64,000 nt of DNA from Cognatundibacterium oligocarboniphilum (GTDB taxonomy: Bacteria > Pseudomonadota > Gammaproteobacteria > Burkholderiales > Burkholderiaceae_D). Location: NCBI RefSeq assembly GCF_013377855.1, contig NZ_JABXYJ010000001.1, forward strand, positions 310,001 through 374,000, read 5' to 3'. This document shows positions 41,372 to 50,645 of this stretch, in pieces; within the stretch, counting starts at the first letter, position 1, and each line of letters begins with the position of its first letter. The notes below the pieces were generated by a model that saw nothing but the letters and a program-made list of their open reading frames with translations, ran no database searches and was not told the origin of the DNA. The position numbers and the translations under genes were made by a program.

Positions 41372-42373
41372 ATGTCTGTCATCGCCAGTTCGTCCTTGCC
41401 AACGCACCATACCGGTGTTGCCGGCACCACCTTGCATCCTGTCCCGCTTCTGCCGCACTCCGCTGAACATGGCGAGCTGCGCAACGGTTTGCTCGCCAGC
41501 CGCGCTCATACCTCGCCCAAGTATTTTTACGATGCCATGGGTTCGGTGCTGTTTGAGGCAATCTGCGTGTTGCCGGAGTATTATCCGACCCGCACCGAAG
41601 CCGCAATTTTCAGCACCCACCTGCCGCAGATGGCAGAGGTGATCGGCACCGGCGGCACCATCATCGATCTGGGTGCCGGTAACTGCGCCAAGGCCGCGCG
41701 CCTGTTTCCGCTGCTGCATCCGCATCAGTATGTGCCGATCGATATTTCTGCTGATCATCTGAACGATGCCGTCGGCCGCCTGCAACAGCGCTTTCCACAC
41801 ATCGAAATGACGGCGCTGAGTCTCGATCTGGCACAGGACTGGCAGCTGCCGCCGGAAGTGCGCCATGAACGCCGGCTGTTTTTTTATCCCGGCTCGTCGA
41901 TCGGGAATTTTGAACCGGCGCAGGCGCTGGATTTTCTGCGGCATCTGCGACTGTGTTGCGGCAGCGACGGCGGCATCCTGATCGGGGTCGATCTGATCAA
42001 GGATGCGCAGATTCTGGCGACCGCGTATGACGATCATCTCGGCGTGACAGCGGCATTTAACCTGAATCTGCTGCGTCATATCAACCGTCTGCTGGGCAGC
42101 GACTTTACACTCGGCCAGTGGCGGCACCGGGCATTTTTCAACACCGGCCAGTCGCGCATTGAAATGCATCTCGAAGCGCGGCAGGATCTGCAGGTGCGCT
42201 GGACCGGCGGCGGGCGCGATTTCCGGCAGGGCGAAAGCATCCACACCGAAAACAGCTACAAGTACAGCATTCCCGACTTTACCGCACTGCTGGAACAGGC
42301 TGGCTTCACCGCTGCTCATCACTGGACCGACAGCAACGAATGGTTTGCCGTGATCTACGCGCAAACCACCTGA
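41372..42373 (+). CDS. egtD: L-histidine N(alpha)-methyltransferase, EgtD
   Basis: A 333-residue SAM-dependent enzyme that trimethylates histidine to hercynine, the first ergothioneine step. SPKYFYDAMGSVLFEAICVLPEYYPTRTEA is the diagnostic opening, IIDLGAGNCAKAARLF the SAM-binding loop, YPGSSIGNFEP and TAAFNLNLLRHIN supply histidine-site Asn residues, and HTENSYKYSIPDF the closing Glu and Ser. ATG at 41372 follows GGGGAG. egtB begins 19 bp after the stop. The first helix is preceded by a longer variable segment. Confidence 0.94.
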   Translation: MSVIASSSLPTHHTGVAGTTLHPVPLLPHSAEHGELRNGLLASRAHTSPKYFYDAMGSVLFEAICVLPEYYPTRTEAAIFSTHLPQMAEVIGTGGTIIDLGAGNCAKAARLFPLLHPHQYVPIDISADHLNDAVGRLQQRFPHIEMTALSLDLAQDWQLPPEVRHERRLFFYPGSSIGNFEPAQALDFLRHLRLCCGSDGGILIGVDLIKDAQILATAYDDHLGVTAAFNLNLLRHINRLLGSDFTLGQWRHRAFFNTGQSRIEMHLEARQDLQVRWTGGGRDFRQGESIHTENSYKYSIPDFTALLEQAGFTAAHHWTDSNEWFAVIYAQTT

Positions 42374-42392
42374 TTAAGCACGGGGACAAGGC

Positions 42393-43613
42393 ATGACAAG
42401 CACAGACTTACTGCAACGCTGGGCGGCTGTCAGGCAGCACTCGCTGGACCTGATCGCCCCCTTGTCTGCCGAAGACTGCTGCGTGCAATCGATGCCTGAT
42501 GCCAGCCCGGTGAAATGGCATCTGGCGCATACCACCTGGTTTTTTGAAACCTTTATTCTGGAACAATACGAGCAGCAGTTTCAGGCGTATCACCCGGCCT
42601 TCCGCATGCTGTTCAATTCGTACTACAACGACATCGGCGACAAACATCCGCGTCCGCAACGCGGCCTGCTGACACGACCGGCATTCGACACCATGCTCGA
42701 CTACCGGGCTCAGGTCGATGCCCGCATCCGGCGCTGCATCAGCGCCATGTCAGCCACCTCAGAAGCCACCGCAGCACGCCTGCGGCAACTGCTGGAACTC
42801 GGCATCCAGCATGAGCAGCAGCACCACGAACTGATGCTGACCGACATCCAGCACCTGCTGTCCTGCAACCCGCTGTCCCCGGCGCTGTATGTAACAACAG
42901 CAACGGCACCCGCATCCACACCCGACCCTGCGCCGCTGAAGTGGATCAGCTACGAAGCCGCATTGTCCGAAACCGGCTATCACGGCGACGGATTTTGTTT
43001 TGACAACGAAACCCCGCGCCACCGCCAGTTCACCGAAGCCTTTGCGCTGGCCGACCGCCTGATCAGCAACCGCGAATACCTTGAATTCATTACAGACGGC
43101 GGCTACCGGGATCACCGGCTCTGGCTGGCCGAAGGCTGGGACTGGATCCGCACGCAGCAGATCCGCCACCCGCTGTACTGGCTGCCCGAACCAGACGGCA
43201 GCTGGTCCACCTTCACGCTGCATGGCAGACAGCCGCTGGCGCCGGAGCAACCCGTCGCCCACCTGTCCCTGTTTGAAGCCGCCGCCTTTGCCTGCTGGTG
43301 CGACGCCCGCCTGCCGACTGAAGCCGAATGGGAATACGCCGCCACCTCGGAACAGGCCGCGCTGCTGCACGACCTCTATGGCGCCCGCTGGCAATGGACC
43401 AGCAGCGCCTACGCCCCCTACCCCGGCTTTGCCCCCGCCGCCGGCGCGGTCGGCGAATACAACGGCAAATTCATGATCAACCAGTACGTACTGCGCGGCT
43501 CCTCCGCCTTCACCCCGGCAGGACACAGCCGCGCCACCTACCGCAACTTCTTCCCCGCTAGCACCCGCTGGCAGCTGACCGGCCTGCGGCTGGCGCGTTC
43601 GCCCCACACCTGA
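42393..43613 (+). CDS. egtB: Ergothioneine biosynthesis iron-dependent sulfoxide synthase, EgtB
   Basis: A 406-residue non-haem iron enzyme that attaches sulfur to hercynine with oxygen. The N-terminal DinB-like domain supplies the iron triad: H46 in HLAHTTWFFE, and H140 and H144 in HEQQHHELM. The C-terminal formylglycine-generating-type domain runs from about 190 with REYLEFITDGGYRDHRLWL, CWCDARLPTEAEWE and a final RATYRNFFPASTRWQLTGLRLA. The thiol donor may be cysteine or gamma-glutamylcysteine; this cannot be decided by eye. It forms an operon with egtD. No egtC or egtE lies in the window. Confidence 0.94.
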   Translation: MTSTDLLQRWAAVRQHSLDLIAPLSAEDCCVQSMPDASPVKWHLAHTTWFFETFILEQYEQQFQAYHPAFRMLFNSYYNDIGDKHPRPQRGLLTRPAFDTMLDYRAQVDARIRRCISAMSATSEATAARLRQLLELGIQHEQQHHELMLTDIQHLLSCNPLSPALYVTTATAPASTPDPAPLKWISYEAALSETGYHGDGFCFDNETPRHRQFTEAFALADRLISNREYLEFITDGGYRDHRLWLAEGWDWIRTQQIRHPLYWLPEPDGSWSTFTLHGRQPLAPEQPVAHLSLFEAAAFACWCDARLPTEAEWEYAATSEQAALLHDLYGARWQWTSSAYAPYPGFAPAAGAVGEYNGKFMINQYVLRGSSAFTPAGHSRATYRNFFPASTRWQLTGLRLARSPHT

Positions 43614-43626
43614 AACTGTGTGCCGC

Positions 43627-44136
43627 TCAATTCAGCGCATACGACACACTCAGCCCCGCAAAACGCAGATCCGGATGTTTTTCGCACAGCATCTGTTTTA
43701 CCGACAGGACTTTATGCAATGGTACATCCACGATCAGCAAAACTTTACCGGCATCGATTTCAGGAAAATAGGCTTCCAGCCGCGAGCTCGGTATCGACTT
43801 GGCCGCCCGCCCGGACAACCAGGAGCCCAGCAATGCACCGCCAAGTCCCGATCCCAGTAATGCCATCATTTTCAACTCTGGATTTTCCGGAGGAAAAATC
43901 AGCAACAAACTACCGGCCAGCACACCGGAAACAGCACCGATCAATGCTCCCAGTTCCAGTCCATGCAGAAGATCGGTGCGCTGAAACAGATTCGCTCCTG
44001 GCATATCCGGCAGCAAAAGATTGTCTTTCGCGATGAAATGAATATGGCGTTCCTCTATTCTCGCCAGCAATAGCTCATCCAGCGTCGCGCGAGCCTGTGG
44101 AATATCGGGAAGCATGAAATAGAGACGTTGCCGCAT
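43627..44136 (-). CDS. Small membrane-associated protein with glycine-zipper segment
   Basis: A 169-residue protein: an alpha/beta N-terminal region (MRQRLYFMLPDIPQARATLDELLLARIEERHIHFIA), two hydrophobic glycine-rich helices (ELGALIGAVSGVLAGSLLLIF and MMALLGSGLGGALLGSWLSG), then a C-terminal beta region (AGKVLLIVDVPLHKVLSVKQMLCEKHP). The layout resembles DUF1269 or general-stress 17M-like proteins. Function unknown. Start at 44136 follows GGGGG; it converges on egtB with 13 bp between stops. Confidence 0.72.
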   Translation of the reverse strand: MRQRLYFMLPDIPQARATLDELLLARIEERHIHFIAKDNLLLPDMPGANLFQRTDLLHGLELGALIGAVSGVLAGSLLLIFPPENPELKMMALLGSGLGGALLGSWLSGRAAKSIPSSRLEAYFPEIDAGKVLLIVDVPLHKVLSVKQMLCEKHPDLRFAGLSVSYALN

Positions 44137-44427
44137 GATAACCCCCTGTTCTGTCAGCAAAAAATTCCACCGGAGGTTTTGTCATTGCAGACGACTTACC
44201 AAAGAAATGCCAGATCAATGTTTGACAGACCAGCTGGCTGCAAACACAAAGCCTCTGAGTTCGTTATAGCAAAAACAGGAGAAAGTGCAAACATGGATGC
44301 AACTGCGCTTCAGGATCGGGACAAGTAGAAAATCTGGAACTCAGGTGTTATTAAAAAGGGAGAGAAATTGTCATTTCAAAACCATACATTACATTCTCAA
44401 TCAAACATTTTTCATCAAGGAGTTATA

Positions 44428-44799
44428 GTGCATACATCGAAAAACACGCTATTCAGCGACGACAATCACAAACAGGCCCATTTCGCCGTCATCTACAGAT
44501 GGAGATTGCATAAAGGTAAAGAACATGAATTCGTTACAGCCTGGACACGAATATCCGAACTTTTTTACCTTCACCACGGTTCGTTAGGCTCAAGATTGCA
44601 TCGAGGGTCTGATGGTATCTGGTACAGCTATGCCCAATGGCCTGATGCCGAAGCACGAACACTCGCATTTAATGCCCCGTCTGTAGACCCGGAAGCTAGT
44701 GTATTAATCAAAACTTGTATAGCAGAGTCTTTTCCAGAAATCGTCCTGGATCCAGTGTCAGATTTATTGACTTGTCATTTACATGCCAGACCAGATTAA
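44428..44799 (+). CDS. Antibiotic biosynthesis monooxygenase (ABM)-like domain protein
   Basis: A 123-residue protein. FAVIYRWRLHKGKEHEFVTAWTRISELF is the opening strand and helix of a dimeric ferredoxin-like ABM domain, and GSLGSRLHRGSDGIWYSYAQWPDAEART follows the expected strands. Such proteins are small monooxygenases or heme/quinol-binding relatives. GTG at 44428 with AAGGAG upstream is the preferred start. The gene and its flanks are clearly more AT-rich than neighbours, and codon use differs, suggesting acquired DNA. Confidence 0.72.
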   Translation: MHTSKNTLFSDDNHKQAHFAVIYRWRLHKGKEHEFVTAWTRISELFYLHHGSLGSRLHRGSDGIWYSYAQWPDAEARTLAFNAPSVDPEASVLIKTCIAESFPEIVLDPVSDLLTCHLHARPD

Positions 44800-44876
44800 A
44801 AATCACCTATGCCACCATGTTCCATAACCTATCCCGAGAACAAGACACATAAAGCACAGATTAAGTTTTAGCTTAG

Positions 44877-45791
44877 TCACCTCGCCCGTTTCGCCGCAAT
44901 CGCATTACCTGCGCGGCTGACGGCTTTGCGGCCGAGGTGGGTGGAGATGAATTGTCCAGCGTCGACCACGGCATCAAGGTCAATGCCGGTGTGGATGCCT
45001 AATCCCTGCATCAGGAACAACACGTCTTCGGTGGCGACGTTGCCGGTCGCGCCTTTGGCGTACGGGCAGCCGCCGAGGCCGGCGACGCTGGAATGGAAGA
45101 TGCTGATGCCGACTTCCAGACTGGCGTAGATATTCGCCAGCGCCTGGCCGTAGGTGTCATGAAAATGGCCGGATAAACTCTGCAGCGGGAATTCCTGCAC
45201 GACGAGTTGCATCACGTGTTGCACTTGTCTTGCAGTGCCGACGCCGATGGTGTCGGCGATGTCGATTTCATCGCAGCCCAGATCGCGCAGACGGCGCACG
45301 ACATCGGCCACGCTGGCAGGTGCGACTTCGCCCTGATACGGGCAACCGAAAGCGCAACTGATGGAGCCTCGCAGGCGGATGTTATTTTGTTTGGCTGCCA
45401 GCGCGACATCGCGGAAACGTTCTATCGATTCTTCTATCGAGCAATTGATATTTTTTTGTGCAAAGGCTTCGGAGGCAGAACTGAAAATCACGACTTCGTC
45501 AGCACCGGCAGCGAGTGCGGCTTCAAAGCCTTTCATATTGGGCGTCAGCACCGAATAAATCACGCCGGGTTTGCGGCTGATGCCTGCCATGACTTCGGCC
45601 GAAGTCGCCATCTGCGGCACCCATTTGGGCGACACAAAAGAGGCGGCTTCGATGTTCGCAAAACCAGCCGCAGTGAGGCGATTGACGAGGTCGATTTTGA
45701 TGTCGGCGGGGATGTTTTCTTTTTCGTTTTGCAAGCCGTCACGCGGGCCGACTTCGACGATCTTGACTTGTTGCGGTAGTGATGTAGTCAT
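44877..45791 (-). CDS. mvaB: Hydroxymethylglutaryl-CoA lyase
   Basis: A 304-residue TIM-barrel enzyme splitting HMG-CoA to acetoacetate and acetyl-CoA, the last step of leucine breakdown. KIVEVGPRDGLQNEKENI carries the metal-binding Asp and CoA contacts, SGHFHDTYGQALANI the two metal His, and GGCPYAKGATGNVATEDVLF the catalytic Cys loop. Start at 45791 follows AAAAGGAAAA. It is the last gene of the leucine region on the minus strand, 42 bp after pdxJ. Confidence 0.94.
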   Translation of the reverse strand: MTTSLPQQVKIVEVGPRDGLQNEKENIPADIKIDLVNRLTAAGFANIEAASFVSPKWVPQMATSAEVMAGISRKPGVIYSVLTPNMKGFEAALAAGADEVVIFSSASEAFAQKNINCSIEESIERFRDVALAAKQNNIRLRGSISCAFGCPYQGEVAPASVADVVRRLRDLGCDEIDIADTIGVGTARQVQHVMQLVVQEFPLQSLSGHFHDTYGQALANIYASLEVGISIFHSSVAGLGGCPYAKGATGNVATEDVLFLMQGLGIHTGIDLDAVVDAGQFISTHLGRKAVSRAGNAIAAKRAR

Positions 45792-45833
45792 CTGTTTTCC
45801 TTTTGCCTGCATAGTCTGTGGATGGCGGCTGGC

Positions 45834-46577
45834 TTATGCCTGTACTGCGCGACGGATGATGTCGAGATACTGGCGCGTGATATTGTCCATACCTTGTTCC
45901 AGGCTTTCAACGATCACGGCGTGGCCGATGGAGACTTCGAGTATGTCTTTGATCTGCAAAAATTTGCCGAGGTTTTGCAGATTCAGATCATGCCCTGCAT
46001 TCACCCCCAGACCGGCGCGTTGCGCGCGCAAAGCGGTGTCGGCAAAGGTCTGCAGCACGGCATCATTTTGCGGTGTGCCATAGGTTTCTGCATACGGCTC
46101 GGTATATAACTCAACGCGGTCGGCACCCATTTGTTTTGCCAGCGCCAGATCGGCATCGCCGATACCGGCATCAACAAACAGGCTGCTGCGTATGCCAGCG
46201 GCTTTCAAGCCCGCCAACACTGGCTGCAATAAGGCGGTGTCTTTGCGCATGTCCCAGCCATGATCGGAGGTCAGCTGATCCGGCGCATCCGGCACCAATG
46301 TGCATTGCGCGGGGCGGTAGCGATACACGACGTCCATAAATTCCGGTGCCGGGTAACCTTCAACATTTAATTCTGCACCGCGCTGCTGGCATAACTGCCC
46401 CAGACTTTCGACATCCGAATAACGTGCGTGGCGTTGATCCTGACGCGGATGCAGCGTGATACCTGCTGCGCCGAGATCGAGAAAACGCGCGGCAAACGCA
46501 TCGACATCAGGATAATTGCGGCCGCGCGAATTTCTGAGCAAGGCAATTTTGTTAATATTGATCGAGAGCAGGGTCAT
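45834..46577 (-). CDS. pdxJ: Pyridoxine 5'-phosphate synthase, Bacteroidetes-type PdxJ
   Basis: A 247-residue TIM-barrel enzyme condensing 1-deoxyxylulose 5-phosphate with 3-amino-2-oxopropyl phosphate in vitamin B6 synthesis. LSININKIALLRNSRGRNYPDVDAF, ITLHPRQDQRHARYSDVESL, VELYTEPYAETYG, VNAGHDLNLQNL and IGHAVIVESL are family motifs. The ININKIA form (E. coli has VNIDHIA) and TEPYA resemble Bacteroidetes PdxJ more than proteobacterial PdxJ. It sits between carboxylase alpha and HMG-CoA lyase genes rather than with acpS. ATG at 46577 was preferred to GTG at 46580. Confidence 0.88.
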   Translation of the reverse strand: MTLLSININKIALLRNSRGRNYPDVDAFAARFLDLGAAGITLHPRQDQRHARYSDVESLGQLCQQRGAELNVEGYPAPEFMDVVYRYRPAQCTLVPDAPDQLTSDHGWDMRKDTALLQPVLAGLKAAGIRSSLFVDAGIGDADLALAKQMGADRVELYTEPYAETYGTPQNDAVLQTFADTALRAQRAGLGVNAGHDLNLQNLGKFLQIKDILEVSIGHAVIVESLEQGMDNITRQYLDIIRRAVQA

Positions 46578-46661
46578 CACTTCACCTGTAAAAAATTTAC
46601 ATACTCAATGCTCCGGCCGGTCTATTCCGCGAGATACGAAAAAAGCTCCGGCTGGATTGAC

Positions 46662-48665
46662 TTACTGCGCGAACGCAAGTAACTGCGCGCCTTCGGTGAC
46701 CTGATCGCCGATCGCATACAGCACATCATCAATCACGCCATCGTGCGGCGCAGAAATGGTGTGTTCCATTTTCATGGCTTCCATGATCAGCAGCGCGTCA
46801 CCTTTTTTGACTTCCTGCGCTTTGGTGACCAACACCGCGACAATCTTGCCCGGCATCGGTGCGGTCAGACGACCGCCTTCGGCTTCGGTTTCACCGGCAT
46901 GGGCGAGTGCATCGCTGTAATGCAGATCAGTATGCATACCCTGGCTGAAAACATGGAAGTGTTCACCATCGCGCACCACGGTACCGCTGACGGTGCGGTC
47001 TGCGATTTTCAGTACCAGATCGTTGCCGCCGCTACCACTGACAGACGCGAGTCTGATCCCAACCGCGCCAGCGTCGGTGCGTAATGTCCAGCCATCGGCC
47101 AAATACGTGACCTGCACCTTATGCTGGTGATGTTCTTCCGCGAACTGCAAGGCGCGCTGCATCAGGCTATTCATGCGCCAGCCGTGGCTGCTTTGCCACG
47201 GGTCGCTGCCAGCGGATTTTTCAGACAGCAACAGCGACACCGCCGCCAATGCAATCACATCCACTACTGCAGGTTGCTCAGTTGGAAATAACTGTGCTTC
47301 GTTACGTGCAATCAGACCGGTATCGAGATCGGCATTGGCAAAGGCATCGCTGGCAATCAGGCGCGACAGGAAAGCAATATTCGACGACAAACCAACGATC
47401 TGATATTGCGACAATGCCTGTGCCATGCGTGCCAGTGCTTCGGTGCGGTCTTTGCCCCAGACGATCATTTTGGCGATCATCGGGTCGTAAAAAGGAGAAA
47501 TCGTATCGCCTTCGCGCACGCCGCTGTCAATGCGGAATGCGGCAGGCTCTGCGCTGCCGCCGAGTTCAAAATTCACCGCTGCCGGAGTGCGCGCATGGCG
47601 CAAAGTGCCGATCGACGGCAGGAAACCTTTTTCAGGATTTTCAGCATATACGCGGGCTTCAATCGCATGGCCGTGTATCTGTAATTGTTCCTGTTGCAGT
47701 GGCAAGGCTTCCCCTGCTGCGACGCGCAACTGCCATTCGACCAGATCGGTGCCGGTAATCATTTCTGTGACCGGATGCTCCACCTGCAAGCGCGTATTCA
47801 TTTCCATGAAATAGAAAGTGCCATCTTGATTCGCAATGAACTCAACCGTACCGGCGCCGACATAGCCAACCGCTTTGGCTGCGGCGACGGCTGCTTCGCC
47901 CATCGCTGCGCGGCGCTCTGGCGTCATGCCGGGTGCCGGTGCTTCTTCCAATACTTTTTGATGGCGACGCTGTACCGAGCAATCGCGTTCAAACAGATAC
48001 ACACAATTGCCGTGAGTGTCGGCAAACACCTGAATCTCGATATGGCGCGGACGTTGCAGATATTTTTCTGCCAGTACTTTATCGTCGCCAAAAGAATTGA
48101 TCGCTTCGCGTTTGCAGGACGCCAGCGCCTCTTTGAAATCCTTGCTGTGTCCGATCACGCGCATGCCTTTGCCACCGCCGCCGGCGCTGGCTTTCAGCAA
48201 AACCGGATAACCGATGCGGTCGGCTTCGTTCTGCAGAAAATCGGCATCCTGATTGTCGCCGTGATAGCCAGGCACCAGCGGCACATTGGCTTTTTCCATC
48301 AGCGATTTGGCGGCCGATTTGCTGCCCATCGCTTGAATTGCAGAGGCTGGCGGACCGATAAAAGCGATACCGTTTTTGGCACAGGCATCAGCAAACTCGC
48401 TGTTTTCAGACAAGAAACCATAACCCGGATGGATCGCCTGGGCACCCGTCGCCAGTGCGACTTGGATGATCTTGTCAGCGCGCAGATAGCTTTCTTTGGC
48501 AGGAGCCGGTCCGATCAGGACAGCTTCATCGCAGACAGCAACATGCTTCGCATTGGCGTCTGCTGCGGAATACACAGCGACGGTTTTGATACCCATGCGG
48601 CGTGCGGTAGCAGCGACACGGCAAGCGATTTCGCCACGATTGGCGATCAGGATTTTGGTGAACAT
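46662..48665 (-). CDS. liuD: Methylcrotonyl-CoA carboxylase biotin-containing alpha subunit
   Basis: A 667-residue protein with biotin carboxylase and biotin carrier parts. FTKILIANRGEIACRVAATARRMG opens the biotin carboxylase; KASAGGGGKGMRV is the ATP loop; FMEMNTRLQVEHPVTE is the catalytic region. The C-terminal EAMKMEH carries biotinylated K632. Length and synteny (HMG-CoA lyase downstream) fit LiuD. It carboxylates 3-methylcrotonyl-CoA with the beta subunit, whose gene lies 5.6 kb upstream beyond bioAFDB. Confidence 0.93.
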   Translation of the reverse strand: MFTKILIANRGEIACRVAATARRMGIKTVAVYSAADANAKHVAVCDEAVLIGPAPAKESYLRADKIIQVALATGAQAIHPGYGFLSENSEFADACAKNGIAFIGPPASAIQAMGSKSAAKSLMEKANVPLVPGYHGDNQDADFLQNEADRIGYPVLLKASAGGGGKGMRVIGHSKDFKEALASCKREAINSFGDDKVLAEKYLQRPRHIEIQVFADTHGNCVYLFERDCSVQRRHQKVLEEAPAPGMTPERRAAMGEAAVAAAKAVGYVGAGTVEFIANQDGTFYFMEMNTRLQVEHPVTEMITGTDLVEWQLRVAAGEALPLQQEQLQIHGHAIEARVYAENPEKGFLPSIGTLRHARTPAAVNFELGGSAEPAAFRIDSGVREGDTISPFYDPMIAKMIVWGKDRTEALARMAQALSQYQIVGLSSNIAFLSRLIASDAFANADLDTGLIARNEAQLFPTEQPAVVDVIALAAVSLLLSEKSAGSDPWQSSHGWRMNSLMQRALQFAEEHHQHKVQVTYLADGWTLRTDAGAVGIRLASVSGSGGNDLVLKIADRTVSGTVVRDGEHFHVFSQGMHTDLHYSDALAHAGETEAEGGRLTAPMPGKIVAVLVTKAQEVKKGDALLIMEAMKMEHTISAPHDGVIDDVLYAIGDQVTEGAQLLAFAQ

Positions 48666-48711
48666 GTCTCTTCGCTCTTAGTTATAGTGAATTGGAAATA
48701 GCGTTCTTTAT

Positions 48712-48815
48712 TAGGAATTACGCAAAGTTGCTCCGGCAAGACATGGCGACGAAGACAATACGAATAGTACGACTAGGAACCATAACGCCGCTGGGACGGT
48801 TTTGCGTAAGTCCTA
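48712..48815. repeat. 104-bp repeat element with 15-bp terminal inverted repeats
   Basis: TAGGAATTACGCAAA (48712-48726) and TTTGCGTAAGTCCTA (48801-48815) are inverted copies with one mismatch. They bound about 75 bp of unique sequence in the gap between bioB and the carboxylase alpha gene. No coding potential is seen, so this looks like a MITE-like or REP-like interspersed element. Confidence 0.65.
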
Positions 48816-48898
48816 TTTATTTGCAAGAATGAACGCGAGCCGCATGATTTTTGATCGTTTGGCATCGCGTAATGAACATCCGCATTCTTAAACCTGCA

Positions 48899-49927
48899 TT
48901 AACTGCAACTGCCCGCTTTTGCTTCGACTTTGCCACGGGTTTTCAAACCTAATTTATCGAGTAGAACGCGGTCATCCGCGGCTTCCGGATTTTCTGTCGT
49001 CAGCAATTTATCACCGTAGAAAATCGAATTCGCACCTGCGAGGAAACACATCGCCTGTACCGCTTCGCCCATCTGACGGCGGCCTGCGGACAAACGGACA
49101 CGCGCTTTCGGCATGGTGATGCGGGCCACCGCAATCGTGCGGACGAATTCCAGCGGGTCAAGCGGATCAAGCCCGTGCAAAGGCGTGCCTTCAACCTGCA
49201 CCAGATGATTGACCGGCACCGATTCAGGATACGGATTCAGATTCGCCAATTGCGCGATCAGGCCAGCACGCTGACGGCGTGATTCGCCCATGCCGACGAT
49301 GCCGCCGCAGCAGACTTTCAGACCAGCAGTGCGCACATGACCCAGCGTATCGAGGCGATCCTGATATTCGCGGGTGGAAATCACATTGCTGTAAAACTCC
49401 GGCGCGGTATCGAGATTATGGTTGTAGTAATCGAGACCGGCAGCAGCCAGACGCTGCGCCTGTTCTTCTTTCAGCATACCGAGCGTGGCGCAGGTTTCCA
49501 GCCCCATGGCTTTGACTTCGCGCACCATGGTTTCAACTTTTTCCATGTCGCGGTCTTTTGGCGAGCGCCATGCTGCGCCCATGCAGAAACGGGTCGCGCC
49601 GTTTTCACGGGCGGCTTTGGCCGCATCCAGCACTTCGCGCACATCCAGCATTTTTTTTGCCTCGACGCCGGTGTCGTAACGCGCGGCTTGCGGACAGTAG
49701 CCACAATCTTCTTCGCAGCCACCGGTCTTGATCGACAGCAGCGTCGCCAGCTCGACATCACCGTCCGGGAAATTGGCACGATGGGCGGTCTGTGCTTTGA
49801 ACATCAGATCGTTGAATGGCAGATCAAACAGCGCCAGTACATCGTCGACCGGCCAGGTTTCGGCTTCGATTTTTTTGACGGACGCTTGAAACTGTACGGC
49901 GTGTTGCTGAGTGTCATTGGCTTGCAT
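48899..49927 (-). CDS. bioB: Biotin synthase
   Basis: A 342-residue radical SAM enzyme inserting sulfur into dethiobiotin. [16 protein letters not shown] holds C71, C75 and C78 for the 4Fe-4S cluster. [50 protein letters not shown] and [13 protein letters not shown] are the family signatures, the last two including the 2Fe-2S ligands. It is last in the bioAFDB order, 10 bp after bioD. Downstream is a repeat and the carboxylase gene that uses biotin. Confidence 0.96.
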   Translation of the reverse strand: MQANDTQQHAVQFQASVKKIEAETWPVDDVLALFDLPFNDLMFKAQTAHRANFPDGDVELATLLSIKTGGCEEDCGYCPQAARYDTGVEAKKMLDVREVLDAAKAARENGATRFCMGAAWRSPKDRDMEKVETMVREVKAMGLETCATLGMLKEEQAQRLAAAGLDYYNHNLDTAPEFYSNVISTREYQDRLDTLGHVRTAGLKVCCGGIVGMGESRRQRAGLIAQLANLNPYPESVPVNHLVQVEGTPLHGLDPLDPLEFVRTIAVARITMPKARVRLSAGRRQMGEAVQAMCFLAGANSIFYGDKLLTTENPEAADDRVLLDKLGLKTRGKVEAKAGSCS

Positions 49928-49937
49928 ATATCTTCCT

Positions 49938-50645
49938 TTACTTCAAAATTGTCAGGTCAAGACAGGCGGCCGCAGCAGCGACCTGCTCTGTCGCGCTACC
50001 TGTCAGACGCGGTATCTGGCCCAGCAGTGGCGCGCCTAGCCGTTGTTCCAGCGCGGCGACGTTGTCTTGCAGGTACAGCATATCGGGGTTAACGGTATTG
50101 GCAATCCAGCCTGCAATGCGCAGGCCACGGCTGCGGATTGCTTCGGCGGTCAGCAGCGTATGGCTGATGCAGCCCAGACGCAAACCCACCACCAGAATCA
50201 CGGGTAATGCCAGTTGTTGTGCCATGTCGGCAGTATCGCAATCGTCGTTGAGCGGCACGCAAAATCCGCCCACGCCTTCCACGATCACGGCATCGCTCAG
50301 CGTCGTCGCCTGCTGATAGTTAGCCACAATCTGCGGTAAGGAAATCGTGACGTGTTCATTACGGGCGACGATATGCGGGGCTGCGGGTGTCTGCATCAGA
50401 TATGGGCACACCAGACTGCGCTCTGCCTGCACGCTGGAAGCGGTAATCAGACTGTCCACATCGTCGTTGTGCCAGATGCCGTCGCGCAGTTCAGCGCCCG
50501 AGGCAATCGGCTTCAGACCAAGGCTGCGCAAACTCTGCTGCGCCAGCGCGTGCAGCAAGGCGCTGCTGCACAAGGTCTTACCGATTTCGGTATCGGTGCC
50601 GGTAACAAAAAAATCATGCGGACGTGCCGATGCTGTCATCGTCAT
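49938..50645 (-). CDS. bioD: ATP-dependent dethiobiotin synthetase
   Basis: A 235-residue P-loop enzyme closing the ureido ring of dethiobiotin with CO2 and ATP. The motif [12 protein letters not shown] (residues 14-25) is the phosphate loop; [13 protein letters not shown] and [14 protein letters not shown] are family segments. Start at 50645 shares one base with the bioF stop (TGATG), with a second ATG two codons on. Second-to-last gene in the operon. Confidence 0.95.
   Translation of the reverse strand: MTMTASARPHDFFVTGTDTEIGKTLCSSALLHALAQQSLRSLGLKPIASGAELRDGIWHNDDVDSLITASSVQAERSLVCPYLMQTPAAPHIVARNEHVTISLPQIVANYQQATTLSDAVIVEGVGGFCVPLNDDCDTADMAQQLALPVILVVGLRLGCISHTLLTAEAIRSRGLRIAGWIANTVNPDMLYLQDNVAALEQRLGAPLLGQIPRLTGSATEQVAAAAACLDLTILK

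Noticed and set aside
44293..44328. Tiny reading frame of 11 codons with AGGAG upstream
   Set aside because: Too short and with no conserved feature to support it as a gene or leader peptide.
46606..46656. Direct repeat GCTCCGGC followed by a T-run on the minus strand, considered as terminator after the carboxylase alpha gene
   Set aside because: The copies are direct, not inverted, so no stable stem forms ahead of the T-run.
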